Source: Pseudomonas maumuensis (GTDB lineage: Bacteria; Pseudomonadota; Gammaproteobacteria; Pseudomonadales; Pseudomonadaceae). From it: a stretch of DNA of 64,000 nucleotides. The translations under genes and the position numbers were made by a program. The DNA is taken from positions 3,410,001 to 3,474,000 of the forward strand of contig NZ_CP077077.1 in the NCBI RefSeq assembly GCF_019139675.1, given 5' to 3'. The notes below the pieces were generated by a model. The model saw nothing but the letters and a program-made list of their open reading frames with translations. It ran no database searches and was not told the DNA's origin. Position 1 is the first letter of the stretch, and each line of letters opens with the position of its first letter. Shown piece by piece: positions 1-10,300 of this stretch.

Positions 1-1077
1 GGCCGCCTCGAAGCGCCGGAGACCGTCGAGGTACGTCCGCGGGTGTCCGGCCAGGTCGACCTGGTGGCCTTCACCGAAGGCGCCCAGGTGAAGAAAGGCG
101 ACCTGCTGTTCCAGATCGACCCGCGCCCGTTCCAGGCCGAAGTGCGCCGCCTCGAAGCCCAGCTGCAACAAGCCAAGGCCACCGCCATCCGCAGTGCCAA
201 CGAAGCCCGCCGTGGCGAGCGCCTGCGTGACAGCAACGCCATCTCCGCGGAATTGGCCGAGTCGCGCACCAGCGCCGCCGCCGAAGCCCGCGCCGGGGTC
301 GACGCGATCCAGGCCCAGCTCGACCTGGCCCGCCTGAACCTGAGCTTCACCCGCGTCACCGCGCCGATCAGCGGCCGGGTCAGCCGCGCCCAGTTCACCG
401 CCGGCAACATCGTCACCGCCGATGTCACCCCGCTGACCAGCGTGGTCTCCACCGACAAGGTCTACGCCTACTTCGACGCCGACGAGCGCGTGTACCTCAA
501 GTACAGCCAGCTGGCCCGCGACGGCCAGCGCGGCCAGAGCACCCCGGTGTACCTGGGCCTGACCAACGAGACCGGCAACCCGCACCTGGGTCAGATGAAC
601 TTCGTCGACAACCAGGTCAACCCGCGCACCGGCACCATCCGTGGCCGCGCCGTGTTCGACAACCGCGACGGCCAGTTCACACCCGGCCTGTACGCGCGTC
701 TGAAGCTGGTCGGCAGCGCCCAGTACGACGCCGTGCTGATCAACGACGAAGCGGTCGGCACCGACCTGGGCAAGAAGTTCGTGCTGGTCATGGACAAGGA
801 CAACAAGGCCGCCTACCGCGCCGTGGAACTGGGGCCCAAGCTCGAAGGCCTGCGTATCGTGCGCAGCGGCCTGGGCAAGGACGACCGCATCGTGGTCAAG
901 GGCCTGCAGCGCGTGCGCCCTGGCTCGCAGGTTTCCCCGCAGGAAACGCCGATGGCCAGCGAGCAGACTCTCGCCGCCCTCGCCCAGCAGCGCCAAGCCC
1001 TGGAAGCCAGCAACCCGGCACCGAAGGTTGCCGGCGCCAATGTCAAAGTCGCCAGCGCCCAAGCGCCGCGCGGTTAA
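1..1077 (+). CDS. mexE: MexE-type RND efflux periplasmic adaptor (5' end missing)
   Basis: Membrane fusion protein that links the inner-membrane RND pump to the outer-membrane channel. The reading frame is open from base 1, so 358 residues are visible. MexE of P. aeruginosa is about 414 residues, so the signal peptide and lipid-attachment region lie outside the window. Visible are the biotinyl-lipoyl halves (GQVDLVAFTEGAQVKKGDLL near the start and TAPISGRVSRAQF later), the alpha-hairpin rich in A, E, R and Q between them, and the beta-barrel ending in FTPGLYARLKL. The stop lies 12 bases before mexF, so the genes form an operon with mexF and oprN. MexT, the usual LysR activator, is not in the window. 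Confidence 0.93.
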   Translation, partial: GRLEAPETVEVRPRVSGQVDLVAFTEGAQVKKGDLLFQIDPRPFQAEVRRLEAQLQQAKATAIRSANEARRGERLRDSNAISAELAESRTSAAAEARAGVDAIQAQLDLARLNLSFTRVTAPISGRVSRAQFTAGNIVTADVTPLTSVVSTDKVYAYFDADERVYLKYSQLARDGQRGQSTPVYLGLTNETGNPHLGQMNFVDNQVNPRTGTIRGRAVFDNRDGQFTPGLYARLKLVGSAQYDAVLINDEAVGTDLGKKFVLVMDKDNKAAYRAVELGPKLEGLRIVRSGLGKDDRIVVKGLQRVRPGSQVSPQETPMASEQTLAALAQQRQALEASNPAPKVAGANVKVASAQAPRG

Positions 1078-1089
1078 GGGACAACACCG

Positions 1090-4000
1090 ATGAACTTCTC
1101 GAAATTCTTCATTACCCGGCCGATCTTCGCCGCGGTGCTGTCGCTGGTGCTGCTGATCGCGGGTTCGATCTCGCTGTTCCAGCTGCCGATCAGCGAATAC
1201 CCCGAAGTGGTGCCGCCCACCGTGGTGGTGCGCGCCAACTTCCCCGGCGCCAACCCCAAGGTGATCGGCGAGACCGTCGCCGCGCCGCTTGAGCAAGCCA
1301 TCACCGGTGTCGAGAACATGCTGTACATGTCCTCGCAGTCCACCGCCGACGGCAAGCTGACCCTGACCATCACCTTCGCCCTGGGCACCGACCTGGACAA
1401 CGCCCAGGTGCAGGTGCAGAACCGCGTCACCCGCACCCAGCCCAAGCTGCCGGAAGAAGTGACCCGTATCGGTATCACCGTCGATAAGGCCTCGCCCGAC
1501 CTGACCATGGTCGTGCACCTGACCTCGCCGGACAACCGCTACGACATGCTCTACCTGTCCAACTACGCCATCCTCAACATCAAGGATGAGCTGGCGCGCC
1601 TGGGCGGCGTGGGCGACGTGCAGCTGTTCGGCATGGGCGACTATTCGCTGCGCGTGTGGCTCGATCCGAACAAGACCGCCTCGCGCAACCTGACCGCCAG
1701 CGACGTGGTGGCCGCGATCCGCGAGCAGAACCGCCAGGTTGCCGCCGGCCAACTGGGCGCCCCGCCTGCCCCCGGCTCGACCAGCTTCCAGCTGTCGATC
1801 AACACCCAGGGCCGCTTGGTCAACGAGGAAGAGTTCGAGAACATCATCATCCGTGCCGGCGCCAACGGCGAGATCACCCGTCTGAAGGACATCGCCCGGG
1901 TCGAACTCGGCTCCAGCCAGTACGCCCTGCGCTCGCTGCTGAACAACCAGCCGGCGGTGGCCATCCCGATCTTCCAGCGCCCAGGCTCCAACGCCATCGA
2001 GATCTCCGACGAAGTGCGGGCGAAGATGGCCGAGCTGAAGAAGGACTTCCCCGAAGGCATGGACTACAGCATCGTCTATGACCCGACGGTGTTCGTCCGT
2101 GGCTCCATCGAGGCGGTGGTACATACCCTGTTCGAAGCACTGGTCCTGGTGGTGCTGGTCGTCATCCTGTTCCTGCAGACCTGGCGCGCCTCGATCATCC
2201 CATTGATGGCCGTGCCGGTGTCGCTGATCGGTACCTTTGCGGTCATGCACCTGTTCGGCTTCTCGCTCAACGCACTATCGCTGTTCGGCCTGGTGCTGGC
2301 CATCGGTATCGTGGTGGACGACGCCATCGTCGTGGTGGAGAACGTCGAACGCAATATCGGCCTGGGCCTGAAACCGCTCGAGGCCACGCAAAAGGCCATG
2401 AGCGAAGTGACCGGGCCGATCATCGCCACGGCGCTGGTGCTGTGCGCCGTGTTCGTGCCGGCGGCGTTCATCTCGGGCCTTACCGGGCAGTTCTACAAAC
2501 AGTTCGCCCTGACCATCGCCATCTCCACCGTGATCTCGGCGTTCAACTCGCTGACCCTGTCGCCGGCCCTGGCCGCCGTACTGCTCAAGGACCACCACGC
2601 GCCCAAGGACCGCTTCTCGCGGTTCCTGGAAAAACTGCTGGGCAGCTGGCTGTTCGCCCCGTTCAACCGCTTCTTCGACCGCGCCAGCCATGGCTACGTC
2701 GGTGGCGTGCGCCGGGTCATCCGTTCCAGCGGTATCGCCCTGTTCGTGTATGCCGGCCTGATGGGCCTGACCTACCTGGGCTTCTCGTCCACCCCGACCG
2801 GCTTCGTGCCGGCCCAGGACAAGCAGTACCTGGTGGCCTTCGCCCAGTTGCCTGACGCCGCCAGCCTCGACCGTACCGAGGCGGTGATCAAGAAGATGAG
2901 CGAGATCGCCCTCAAGCAACCGGGCGTGGCCGATTCGGTGGCCTTCCCGGGCCTGTCGATCAACGGTTTCACCAACAGCCCGAACAGCGGCATCGTGTTC
3001 ACCCCGCTCAAGCCGTTCGACGAGCGCAAGGACCCGAGCCAGTCGGCGGCAGCCATCGCGGCCGCGCTGAACGCCCAGTTCGCCGATATCCAGGACGCCT
3101 ACATCGCGATCTTCCCGCCTCCGCCGGTACAAGGCCTGGGCACCATCGGCGGCTTCCGCCTGCAGATCGAGGACCGCGGTAACCTGGGCTACGAAGCGCT
3201 GTACAAGGAAACCCAGAACATCATCGCCAAGAGCCACAACGTGCCGGAACTGGCGGGTCTGTTCACCAGCTACCAGGTCAACGTGCCGCAGGTCGATGCC
3301 GCCATCGACCGGGAAAAGGCCAAGACCCATGGCGTGGCGATCAACGACATCTTCGACACTCTGCAGGTCTACCTGGGCTCGCTGTACACCAACGACTTCA
3401 ACCGCTTTGGCCGTACCTACCAGGTCAACGTCCAGGCCGAGCAGCAGTTCCGCCTCGACGCCGAACAGATCGGCCAGCTGAAGGTGCGCAACAACCTGGG
3501 CGAGATGATCCCGCTGGCGACCTTCCTCAAGGTCAGCGACACCTCGGGGCCTGACCGCGTGATGCACTACAACGGCTTCATCACCGCCGAGATCAACGGT
3601 GCCGCAGCCCCCGGCTACAGCTCCGGCCAGGCCGAGGCTGCGATCGAGAAGCTGCTCAAAGAAGAGCTGCCCAACGGCATGACCTTCGAATGGACCGACC
3701 TGACCTACCAGCAGATCCTCTCGGGCAACACTGCTCTGTTCGTGTTCCCGCTGTGCGTGCTGCTGGCCTTCCTGGTGCTGGCCGCCCAGTACGAAAGCTG
3801 GAGCCTGCCGCTGGCGGTGATCCTGATCGTGCCGATGACCCTGCTGTCGGCCATCACTGGGGTGATCATCTCCGGTGGCGACAACAACATCTTCACCCAG
3901 ATCGGCCTGATCGTACTGGTGGGCCTGGCGTGCAAGAACGCGATCCTGATCGTCGAGTTCGCCAAGGATGAACAGGCCAAGGGCCTCGACCCGCTGGCTG

Positions 4001-4269
4001 CGGTACTGGAAGCCTGCCGTCTGCGTCTGCGGCCGATCCTGATGACCTCGATCGCCTTCATCATGGGTGTGGTGCCGTTGGTGTTCAGCTCCGGTGCCGG
4101 CTCGGAAATGCGTCACGCCATGGGTGTGGCGGTGTTCTCGGGGATGATCGGGGTGACCGTGTTCGGCCTGTTCCTGACCCCGGTGTTCTTCTTCCTGATC
4201 CGCCGTTTCGTCGAGCGTCGCCAGGCCCGCAAGGCCGAGCATAGCGTCGCGCTGGAGAACCACGCATGA
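1090..4269 (+). CDS. mexF: MexF-type RND multidrug efflux pump
   Basis: Inner-membrane proton/drug antiporter of the HAE1 RND family. Its 1059 residues match the usual family length. An N-terminal membrane helix (IFAAVLSLVLLIAGSISLF) is followed by a large periplasmic loop, the helix 2-6 bundle, a second loop and the last bundle. The two adjacent aspartates of transmembrane helix 4 needed for proton relay are present (GIVVDDAIVVVEN, D410 and D411). The start ATG follows mexE by 12 bases, and the stop overlaps the oprN start as ATGA. Substrates of MexEF-OprN in other pseudomonads include chloramphenicol and fluoroquinolones; that range is inferred here from the family. Confidence 0.96.
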   Translation: MNFSKFFITRPIFAAVLSLVLLIAGSISLFQLPISEYPEVVPPTVVVRANFPGANPKVIGETVAAPLEQAITGVENMLYMSSQSTADGKLTLTITFALGTDLDNAQVQVQNRVTRTQPKLPEEVTRIGITVDKASPDLTMVVHLTSPDNRYDMLYLSNYAILNIKDELARLGGVGDVQLFGMGDYSLRVWLDPNKTASRNLTASDVVAAIREQNRQVAAGQLGAPPAPGSTSFQLSINTQGRLVNEEEFENIIIRAGANGEITRLKDIARVELGSSQYALRSLLNNQPAVAIPIFQRPGSNAIEISDEVRAKMAELKKDFPEGMDYSIVYDPTVFVRGSIEAVVHTLFEALVLVVLVVILFLQTWRASIIPLMAVPVSLIGTFAVMHLFGFSLNALSLFGLVLAIGIVVDDAIVVVENVERNIGLGLKPLEATQKAMSEVTGPIIATALVLCAVFVPAAFISGLTGQFYKQFALTIAISTVISAFNSLTLSPALAAVLLKDHHAPKDRFSRFLEKLLGSWLFAPFNRFFDRASHGYVGGVRRVIRSSGIALFVYAGLMGLTYLGFSSTPTGFVPAQDKQYLVAFAQLPDAASLDRTEAVIKKMSEIALKQPGVADSVAFPGLSINGFTNSPNSGIVFTPLKPFDERKDPSQSAAAIAAALNAQFADIQDAYIAIFPPPPVQGLGTIGGFRLQIEDRGNLGYEALYKETQNIIAKSHNVPELAGLFTSYQVNVPQVDAAIDREKAKTHGVAINDIFDTLQVYLGSLYTNDFNRFGRTYQVNVQAEQQFRLDAEQIGQLKVRNNLGEMIPLATFLKVSDTSGPDRVMHYNGFITAEINGAAAPGYSSGQAEAAIEKLLKEELPNGMTFEWTDLTYQQILSGNTALFVFPLCVLLAFLVLAAQYESWSLPLAVILIVPMTLLSAITGVIISGGDNNIFTQIGLIVLVGLACKNAILIVEFAKDEQAKGLDPLAAVLEACRLRLRPILMTSIAFIMGVVPLVFSSGAGSEMRHAMGVAVFSGMIGVTVFGLFLTPVFFFLIRRFVERRQARKAEHSVALENHA

Positions 4270-5681
4270 AGTTGCTCAAACCCCTGACCCCGAGCCTGCT
4301 GGCACTGGCCCTGGCGGCCTGCGCGGTGGGCCCGGACTACCAGGCCCCGCTGACCGAACCGGCCAAGCTGGACGCCGGCCTTGAAGCCAAAGCCTATGAC
4401 CGCAGCCGCTTCGAGAGCGTGTGGTGGAAACAGTTCGACGACCCGGTGCTGAACCAGCTGGTGCAGGCATCGCTGGACGGCAACCGCGACCTGCGCGTGG
4501 CCTTCGCCCGCCTGAAAGCGGCGCGGTCGATTCGCGAGGACGTGTCCAACGACCAGATCCCCGTGGTCACCAGCCGCGCCAGCAGCGACCTGGGCAAGGG
4601 CCAGGTCCCTGGCCAGACCGAGCGCCGGGTCAACAGCGAACGCTATGACCTGGGCCTGGACATGGCCTGGGAGCTTGACCTGTTCGGCCGCATCCAGCGC
4701 CAGATCGAGGCCAGCGAAGCCCAGGAAGCGGCGGCCGAGGCCGACCTGCAGCAACTACAGGTCAGCCTGATTGCCGAGCTGGTCGACGCCTACGGTCAAT
4801 TGCGCGGCGCGCAACTGCGCGAGCAGATCGCCGTGGCCAACCTGAAGACCCAGCAGCAGTCGCGGGACATCACCGTGACCCTGCGCGACACCGGGGTCGG
4901 CAACGAGCTCGACGTGGTCCGCGCCGACGCCCGCCTGGCGGGTGTCGAAGCCACCGTGCCGCAATTGCAGGCCGAACAGGTGCGGGCCAAGAACCGCATC
5001 GCCACCCTGCTCGGCCAGCGTCCGGACGCGATGGCCGTGGACTTGTCGCCCAAGGCCCTGCCGGCCATCGCCAAGGCCTTGCCGGTGGGCGACCCCGGCG
5101 AGCTGCTGCGCCGCCGCCCGGACATCCGCAGCGCCGAGCGCCAGCTGGCCGCGGCCACGGCCAACGTCGGCGTGGCCACCGCCGACCTGTTCCCGCGGGT
5201 CAGCCTCAGTGGTTTCCTCGGTTTCACCGCCGCCCGCGGTTCGCAGATCGGCTCCTCGGCGGCCAACGCCTGGGCGCTGGGCCCGAGCATCACTTGGGCG
5301 GCGTTCGACCTGGGCAGCGTGCGCGCCCGCCTGCGCGGCGCCAAGGCCGACGCCGAGGGCGCGCTGGCCAACTACGAGCAGCAGGTGCTGCTGGCTCTGG
5401 AAGAGTCCTCCAACGCCTTCAGCGACTACGGCAAGCGCCAGCAGCGCCTGCTGGCGCTGATGCGCCAGAGCGACGCCAGCCGCAAGGCGGCGGACCTGGC
5501 CTCGGTGCGCTACCGCGAAGGCACGGTGGATTACCTGGTGCTGCTCGACGCCGAGCGCGAGCGCCTGAGCGCCGAAGACGCCCAGGCCCAGGGCGAGGTC
5601 GAGCTGTACAGCGGCATCGTCGCGATCTACAAGGCGCTTGGCGGCGGCTGGCAACCCGATGTGGTGGCCAGCTCGCGCTGA
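4266..5681 (+). CDS. oprN: OprN-type outer-membrane efflux channel lipoprotein
   Basis: TolC-like outer-membrane factor that completes the MexEF pump. It has 471 residues, typical for OprM/OprN. A lipoprotein signal is visible (LALALAACAVGPDY, lipid-attachment Cys19), followed by the GPDYxxP motif common to this family. Two outer-membrane efflux repeats follow, with the conserved RRPDIRSAERQL segment. The start ATG overlaps the mexF stop by four bases, implying translational coupling. A strong terminator lies about 50 bases after the stop, so the operon ends here. Confidence 0.95.
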   Translation: MKLLKPLTPSLLALALAACAVGPDYQAPLTEPAKLDAGLEAKAYDRSRFESVWWKQFDDPVLNQLVQASLDGNRDLRVAFARLKAARSIREDVSNDQIPVVTSRASSDLGKGQVPGQTERRVNSERYDLGLDMAWELDLFGRIQRQIEASEAQEAAAEADLQQLQVSLIAELVDAYGQLRGAQLREQIAVANLKTQQQSRDITVTLRDTGVGNELDVVRADARLAGVEATVPQLQAEQVRAKNRIATLLGQRPDAMAVDLSPKALPAIAKALPVGDPGELLRRRPDIRSAERQLAAATANVGVATADLFPRVSLSGFLGFTAARGSQIGSSAANAWALGPSITWAAFDLGSVRARLRGAKADAEGALANYEQQVLLALEESSNAFSDYGKRQQRLLALMRQSDASRKAADLASVRYREGTVDYLVLLDAERERLSAEDAQAQGEVELYSGIVAIYKALGGGWQPDVVASSR

Positions 5682-5731
5682 CCGCCCCCTGATGTGAAGG
5701 CTCCTTTGGTTGGTTCCTCCCCCAACCGTTT

Positions 5732-5763
5732 GCCCCGAAGGCCTTGGTCTTCGGGGCTTTTTT
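5732..5763 (+). terminator. Rho-independent terminator of mexEF-oprN
   Basis: A nine-base-pair stem, GCCCCGAAG pairing with CTTCGGGGC around a seven-base loop, is followed directly by a run of seven T. It lies 50 bases after the oprN stop. Confidence 0.92.
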
Positions 5764-5839
5764 ATGCGCCGCTGGTGCCTAGGCGTATCCCCTGGATCGG
5801 CCTTTCAAGGTGTTCGGCGTTGGAATTGCAGCGTTCTTG

Positions 5840-6092
5840 AGATCGAGCGCCGCCCGCGCGGCGCATCGCTGGCAAGCCAGCTCCCACATCTATTTCGGGC
5901 CAGTCTGTCCTGTGAAGTTGTCGCTGTCCGCCTTGGTGCATGTCTTGAGACAAGTGGGACGTCAGTGATGCCCACGCTGAGACCGTGTCGTACCCACAAG
6001 GCGTACAGCCGCGGCGGCGCAGGCATAACTGGCCCGAAACAGATGTGGGAGCTGGCTTGCCAGCGATGCGCCGCGCGGGCGGCGCTCGATCT
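5840..6092. repeat. Inverted REP pair with 65-bp arms (REPIN-like)
   Basis: Arm 5840-5904 and arm 6028-6092 are inverted copies matching at 64 of 65 positions, separated by 123 bases. Each arm contains the P. putida-type REP core (CTGGCAAGCCAG next to CTCCCACA) and an adjoining GC-rich stretch. The module fills most of the 515-base gap between the oprN terminator and the LysE-type gene. I see no convincing gene in the rest of the gap; open frames there run through the repeat arms. Confidence 0.85.
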
Positions 6093-6278
6093 GATAGGCG
6101 CAGAAAGGCTTGCGGTGAACACCTGGAGGCCCTCACTAGTCTAGGGCGCAAAGACCCAGGATCGGCCTCACGCTCTTGACCGCCAGCAATACCTCCCTGT
6201 GCCGTCATGGCTTTGCAACTGCCGCAATTAAGGGCATATATCGTGATCTGCCCTCCCAACACCCCCAGGAGAATCCCC

Positions 6279-6896
6279 ATGCTCGGCGTGACCGACTACG
6301 GCGCTTTCGTGATCGCGTTCCTCATCCTCCTGGCGATCCCCGGCCCCGGCAACTTCGCCCTGATCACCGCCACCGGCAAGGGCGGCATCAAGGGTGGGCT
6401 GGCCGCCACCTTCGGGGTGATCCTCGGCGACCAGGTGCTGATGTGGCTGGCGGTGGCCGGCGTGGCCACCTTGCTGGCCACCTACCCCACCGCCTTCCAC
6501 GTGGTGCAGTGGGCCGGCGCCGCCTACCTGGCCTGGCTCGGCCTGCGCATGGTGCTGAGCAAGCCCGGCGGCGCCCCGCGCGAGAGCCGCATGGCCAGCG
6601 GCCGCTACCTGCGCCAGACCATGATGATCACCCTGCTCAACCCCAAGGCGATCATGTTCTACATGGCGTTCTTCCCGTTGTTCATCGACCCGGTGCGCCA
6701 CCAGGGCGTGGTCACCTTCGCCTTCATGGCGTTGACCGTGGCCGGGCTGACCCTGCTCTACGGCCTGATCGCGGTGTTCCTTACCCACCGTCTGGCCGAG
6801 CGCATGCGCGCCAGCCCGCGCATCGCCAACCTGCTCGAACGCCTGGCCGGCGCCTGCCTGGTCGGCTTCGGCATCAAGCTGGCGGCGATGCGCTGA
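6279..6896 (+). CDS. LysE/RhtB-family amino-acid exporter
   Basis: Predicted inner-membrane exporter of amino acids or their derivatives, 205 residues, the normal size of the family. The N-terminal signature PGPGNFALITATGKGG is the conserved LysE/RhtB motif after the first membrane helix. About six hydrophobic segments follow, with LLNPKAIMFYMAFFPLF as the conserved central segment. The ATG at 6279 was chosen because AGGAG lies eight bases upstream; an in-frame start 72 bases earlier lacks one and would add a non-conserved extension. The substrate cannot be told from sequence. Confidence 0.88.
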   Translation: MLGVTDYGAFVIAFLILLAIPGPGNFALITATGKGGIKGGLAATFGVILGDQVLMWLAVAGVATLLATYPTAFHVVQWAGAAYLAWLGLRMVLSKPGGAPRESRMASGRYLRQTMMITLLNPKAIMFYMAFFPLFIDPVRHQGVVTFAFMALTVAGLTLLYGLIAVFLTHRLAERMRASPRIANLLERLAGACLVGFGIKLAAMR

Positions 6897-6899
6897 GGC

Positions 6900-7295
6900 T
6901 CAGGCGTCGCGCAGCAGGTCGTGGGCGTCGAGCAGACGGAAGGCCACTTGCGGGTTGCGCTCGAGCCCACGGCGGATCGCCGCGGGGATGGCTTGGCGAG
7001 TCTTGCGGCACAGGCCCAACTGCGCCTCCAGCTCGATGACGATACCGCGCATGGTGCGCACTTCGTTGAAGCCCGGGGCGATATGCACGCGGATGCCGAG
7101 CTGCTCGTAGAGGCGTGACTGCAGGCGCTGCAGGTCTTCAAGATCCCTGAGGTTCTCCAGGCGCTCGACCAGGCGCTTCTCCTCCTCGCGGGTGAGCCAC
7201 AGGATGCGCCGCTCGGGGCCGTCGGCCAGGCGTTCGCGGCCACAGTCGCAGGCGCCCGGCGGGCATGGGTGGCGTTGGGGAAGAGGACTCGTCAT
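6900..7295 (-). CDS. Small conserved-looking protein of unknown function
   Basis: I do not recognise this 131-residue protein. It begins with a proline- and cysteine-rich segment (CPPGACDCGRERL), which resembles half of a metal site. It continues as a charged helical stretch rich in E, R and L (TREEEKRLVERLENLRDLEDL), probably a coiled coil, and a basic C-terminal part. It converges on the LysE-type gene with only three bases between the two stops. The start at MTSPLPQRH is preferred over an in-frame start 78 bases upstream that lies in the REP-like hairpin. The ribosome-binding site is weak, so the start is uncertain. Confidence 0.6.
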   Translation of the reverse strand: MTSPLPQRHPCPPGACDCGRERLADGPERRILWLTREEEKRLVERLENLRDLEDLQRLQSRLYEQLGIRVHIAPGFNEVRTMRGIVIELEAQLGLCRKTRQAIPAAIRRGLERNPQVAFRLLDAHDLLRDA

Positions 7296-7339
7296 GGCTG
7301 CAAGGATAGTCGCTGCACATCCCTTGTGCAGCCTGTGCC

Positions 7340-7369
7340 GGCCCATCGTCGGCAAGCCGGCGATGGGCC
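7340..7369 (-). terminator. REP-like hairpin after the giant exoprotein gene
   Basis: Nine-base arms GGCCCATCG and CGATGGGCC enclose a shorter inner dyad. It lies 14 bases beyond the stop of the 12.5-kb gene. There is no T run, so it may act as a REP-type transcript end rather than a classical terminator. Confidence 0.5.
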
Positions 7370-7382
7370 CCACGGCGACCCG

Positions 7383-10300
7383 TCACAGCAACAGGTTGCC
7401 CCGCTCCTCCTCGGTCAGTTGCGCCTTCGCCCGCTCGTCCAGCGCCCCCGCGCCCAGCACCTGCACCGGGCTCTGACGGTTGTACTGCGGATTGAGGCTC
7501 GCCCCATCCTGCCCCGGCACCAGCCGCTCGCCACCGAAGCCCAGCACCTGCACGGTGATCACCGACGGCTGGCGCTGGCGCGACGCGGCCTGTTGCTGGC
7601 GCCCCGCCTCCTCGGCCGCCTGGCTCGCCGACGACGCCGCGGCGCTGGCCGAAGCGATCGCCCCGGTATTCACCGCGGCCACCACCGGCATGCCCTTGGC
7701 ATCGCCCTGCACCTGGATGTTCGCCGCGTTGACCACCTGCAGCGCGGCGATGTTGACGTTGCCCGACACGCGGATCCCCGCCTCGCCGGCATCGATGGTG
7801 CCCAACGGTGCGATCAGGTCGATATCCCCCGGCGCCACCTCGGCGATCGGGTTGAGCGTGGCGATGCCGGCGCCGGTGCTCGGCACGCTCGGCGCCAGGC
7901 CGACGTTGCCCCACAGGTCGTAGGTGCGCTTGGGCGGCGTGTACACCACGGTGGTCTTCGAGCCGCGACCGGCGTTGATGTCGCCCTGGGCCGACCAGCC
8001 GAGGATCGAGCCGCCGAAGGTGGTCATGATCCGGCTCTGGCCGAGCAGGATGCTGCCCTGGGAGTACAGCTGGATATCGCCGCTACCCTGGGTGATCACC
8101 CCGGCGGTGGACGGCGGCGCTTCGCCCTCGATGCCGAACACCTGCTGGCCACCCGGGGTCAGCACCTGGATGCCACCGCCGAAATCGGTGTGGATGCCCG
8201 CGCCGCCGTAGAAGGTGGCGCTGCCGTCGTAGCGGATCGGGTTGCCGGCCACGTCCTTGTCCGGGAACAGCGCGGCGATCGCCTGGCGACCGCGCAGGTA
8301 GCTGCCGGTACGCGGGCCGTTGACGTCGTTGTACTCGCGCCCGCCTTCGCGCAGCTCACTGAAGTAGACCTGCCGGGCGAAGATGCGCTGCTGCTCGGCG
8401 GGCAAGGCGGCAAAGAAGGCGCGGCTATCGGCGCGGTCGCCGCTGAAGCCGAAGCGCTCGCGCAGCCAGGCCAGCAGTTCCTGATCGTAGACCTTGAAGG
8501 CCTGGTCCGCCTGGCCCGGCTCGGCGGCCTGCCCAGCCCCAAGGTAGCGCTCGAGCAGGCGGTTGTAGTCCGGGCCGTTCTTGCCGGCGCCGACGACGAT
8601 GGCGATAGCTGCGCCATCGTTGCCGCCAGCACTGCCATCGACCCGGCCGATACTGTTGATCGCCGCCTCCTGGTAAGCCGAGCCCACACCCTGGCCGGAC
8701 TGGAACAGGTTGCGCCCGGCGACCACCTCCAATTGGCCGGGGCCGGCGACATTGAAGTTGCTCAGGCGAATGTCGCGCCCGGCGCTGATCAGCGAGACAT
8801 CCAGGGCATCGCCATGGATGACCAGGTTGCCCGAGGAATAGACGTTGCCCTGGTCCCCCGCCACCATGCCCGGCGCGCCGAAGCGCTCGACACCCAGCGC
8901 CTTGCCGGCGTTGACGATGTCACGCCCGGCCATCACCCGCACCGGCCCCGCGCCCTGGTACAGCTTGAGCCCGGTCTGCTGGTACTCGATGATCTCGCCG
9001 GTGTTCAAGCCGACGATATCCCCGGCCAGGGCATAGAAGCGCGCAGGCGCCTGCAGCCGCGGCCCGGCCTTGTAGGTGTTCAAGCCATAGGCGAACAGCG
9101 GCGATGCATCCAGGCTCGCGGCGATATCCCCGCTCAGGTTGCTGGCGCGGTACACGTACGAGAAATCCTGGCCGAGCGTTGCCGGCCGTTGCGGCGTGGC
9201 GATGGCCGAGGTGTCGCTGCCCGCCTGGCTGATCACATAGCCGCCGGCATAGATCGACTCACCGGCGATCAACTGCAGGGCGCTGCGCGCCGAAGGTGCG
9301 GTCATCAGCGAATAGGCGGAGGTGGCGATGCCACGCTCGCTGGCCGAACTGCCGTAGTACAGGCTGCCGTTGGCCGCCGTCACCCGCAATGCCGTGGGGT
9401 AGAACAGGCGCCCACCGTAAAGCGGCAGGTTGCGGCCCGCACGCAGCTCATCGAAGCTCACCGGCGTGACATTGCCGCCCAGGGCGAGCATGTCCACGGC
9501 GGTGGTCTCGCGCCACAACGAGAACCAGCTGTTGCCCTGCCCGGCGTAGCGCACACCGTTGTCGCCGAGGAAGCCGGTCATGTTGAACTGCGGCACCCGG
9601 CCCGGGTCACCGACACCCTGCACGACCAGGTCGCCGCGGCTGTCCAGGCGCACGGCGGCATCGCCGGGCATGAGCGTCAGGCCCCCCAGCGCCGCAGCCT
9701 TGGTCGAGGTATACGGATCGTAGGCACGCGACTCGTTGCTGTCGTTGAAAGCGAAGCTGCTGCCATACACCTGTCTTACCACCCCAACGCTGCCCGCCTG
9801 GACATTCAGGGCACCGCGCAGGTTGACCAGCGTACCGCCCAGGTCGGGGGTGACCCGCGCCATCTCCAGGGCCGCGGACGCCGGGTTGATGCCACCAGCC
9901 ACCCGCAGGTTCAGGTCGCCGCCGCCGGTCTGCACCAGGCGACCATCCTCGGCGATCCGGCCGCTGCCGCCGACCACCAGGTTCAGGCCCTGGCTGCGCT
10001 CGGCCTCGACGCCCGCGGTGTTGCTGGCCTGCAACAGGCCCGCCGAACCACCCACGCCGACGTCCAGGTTGCCACCCCCCAGGGTGCCGATGCCGGTGAA
10101 GCCCACCAGCCAAGGTTCGGCCACCAAGGCCTGGGGCTGCTGGGCGAAGGTGCCGAAGTTGACCCACCACGCCGCCGGGGTATCGGCACTGGTCTGCCCC
10201 TGGCGCCACAGCCAGTTGCCCACCGCGGCCGATGCTACTTGCGGCCTGGACAGGGCGCTGCCGGTCTTGCTCGCCACCAGGTTGCCGGTAAGGTCGCCCC

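Noticed and set aside
5710..6144. Open frame across the oprN terminator and the REP pair.
   Set aside because: It begins inside the terminator region and is encoded by the inverted repeat arms.
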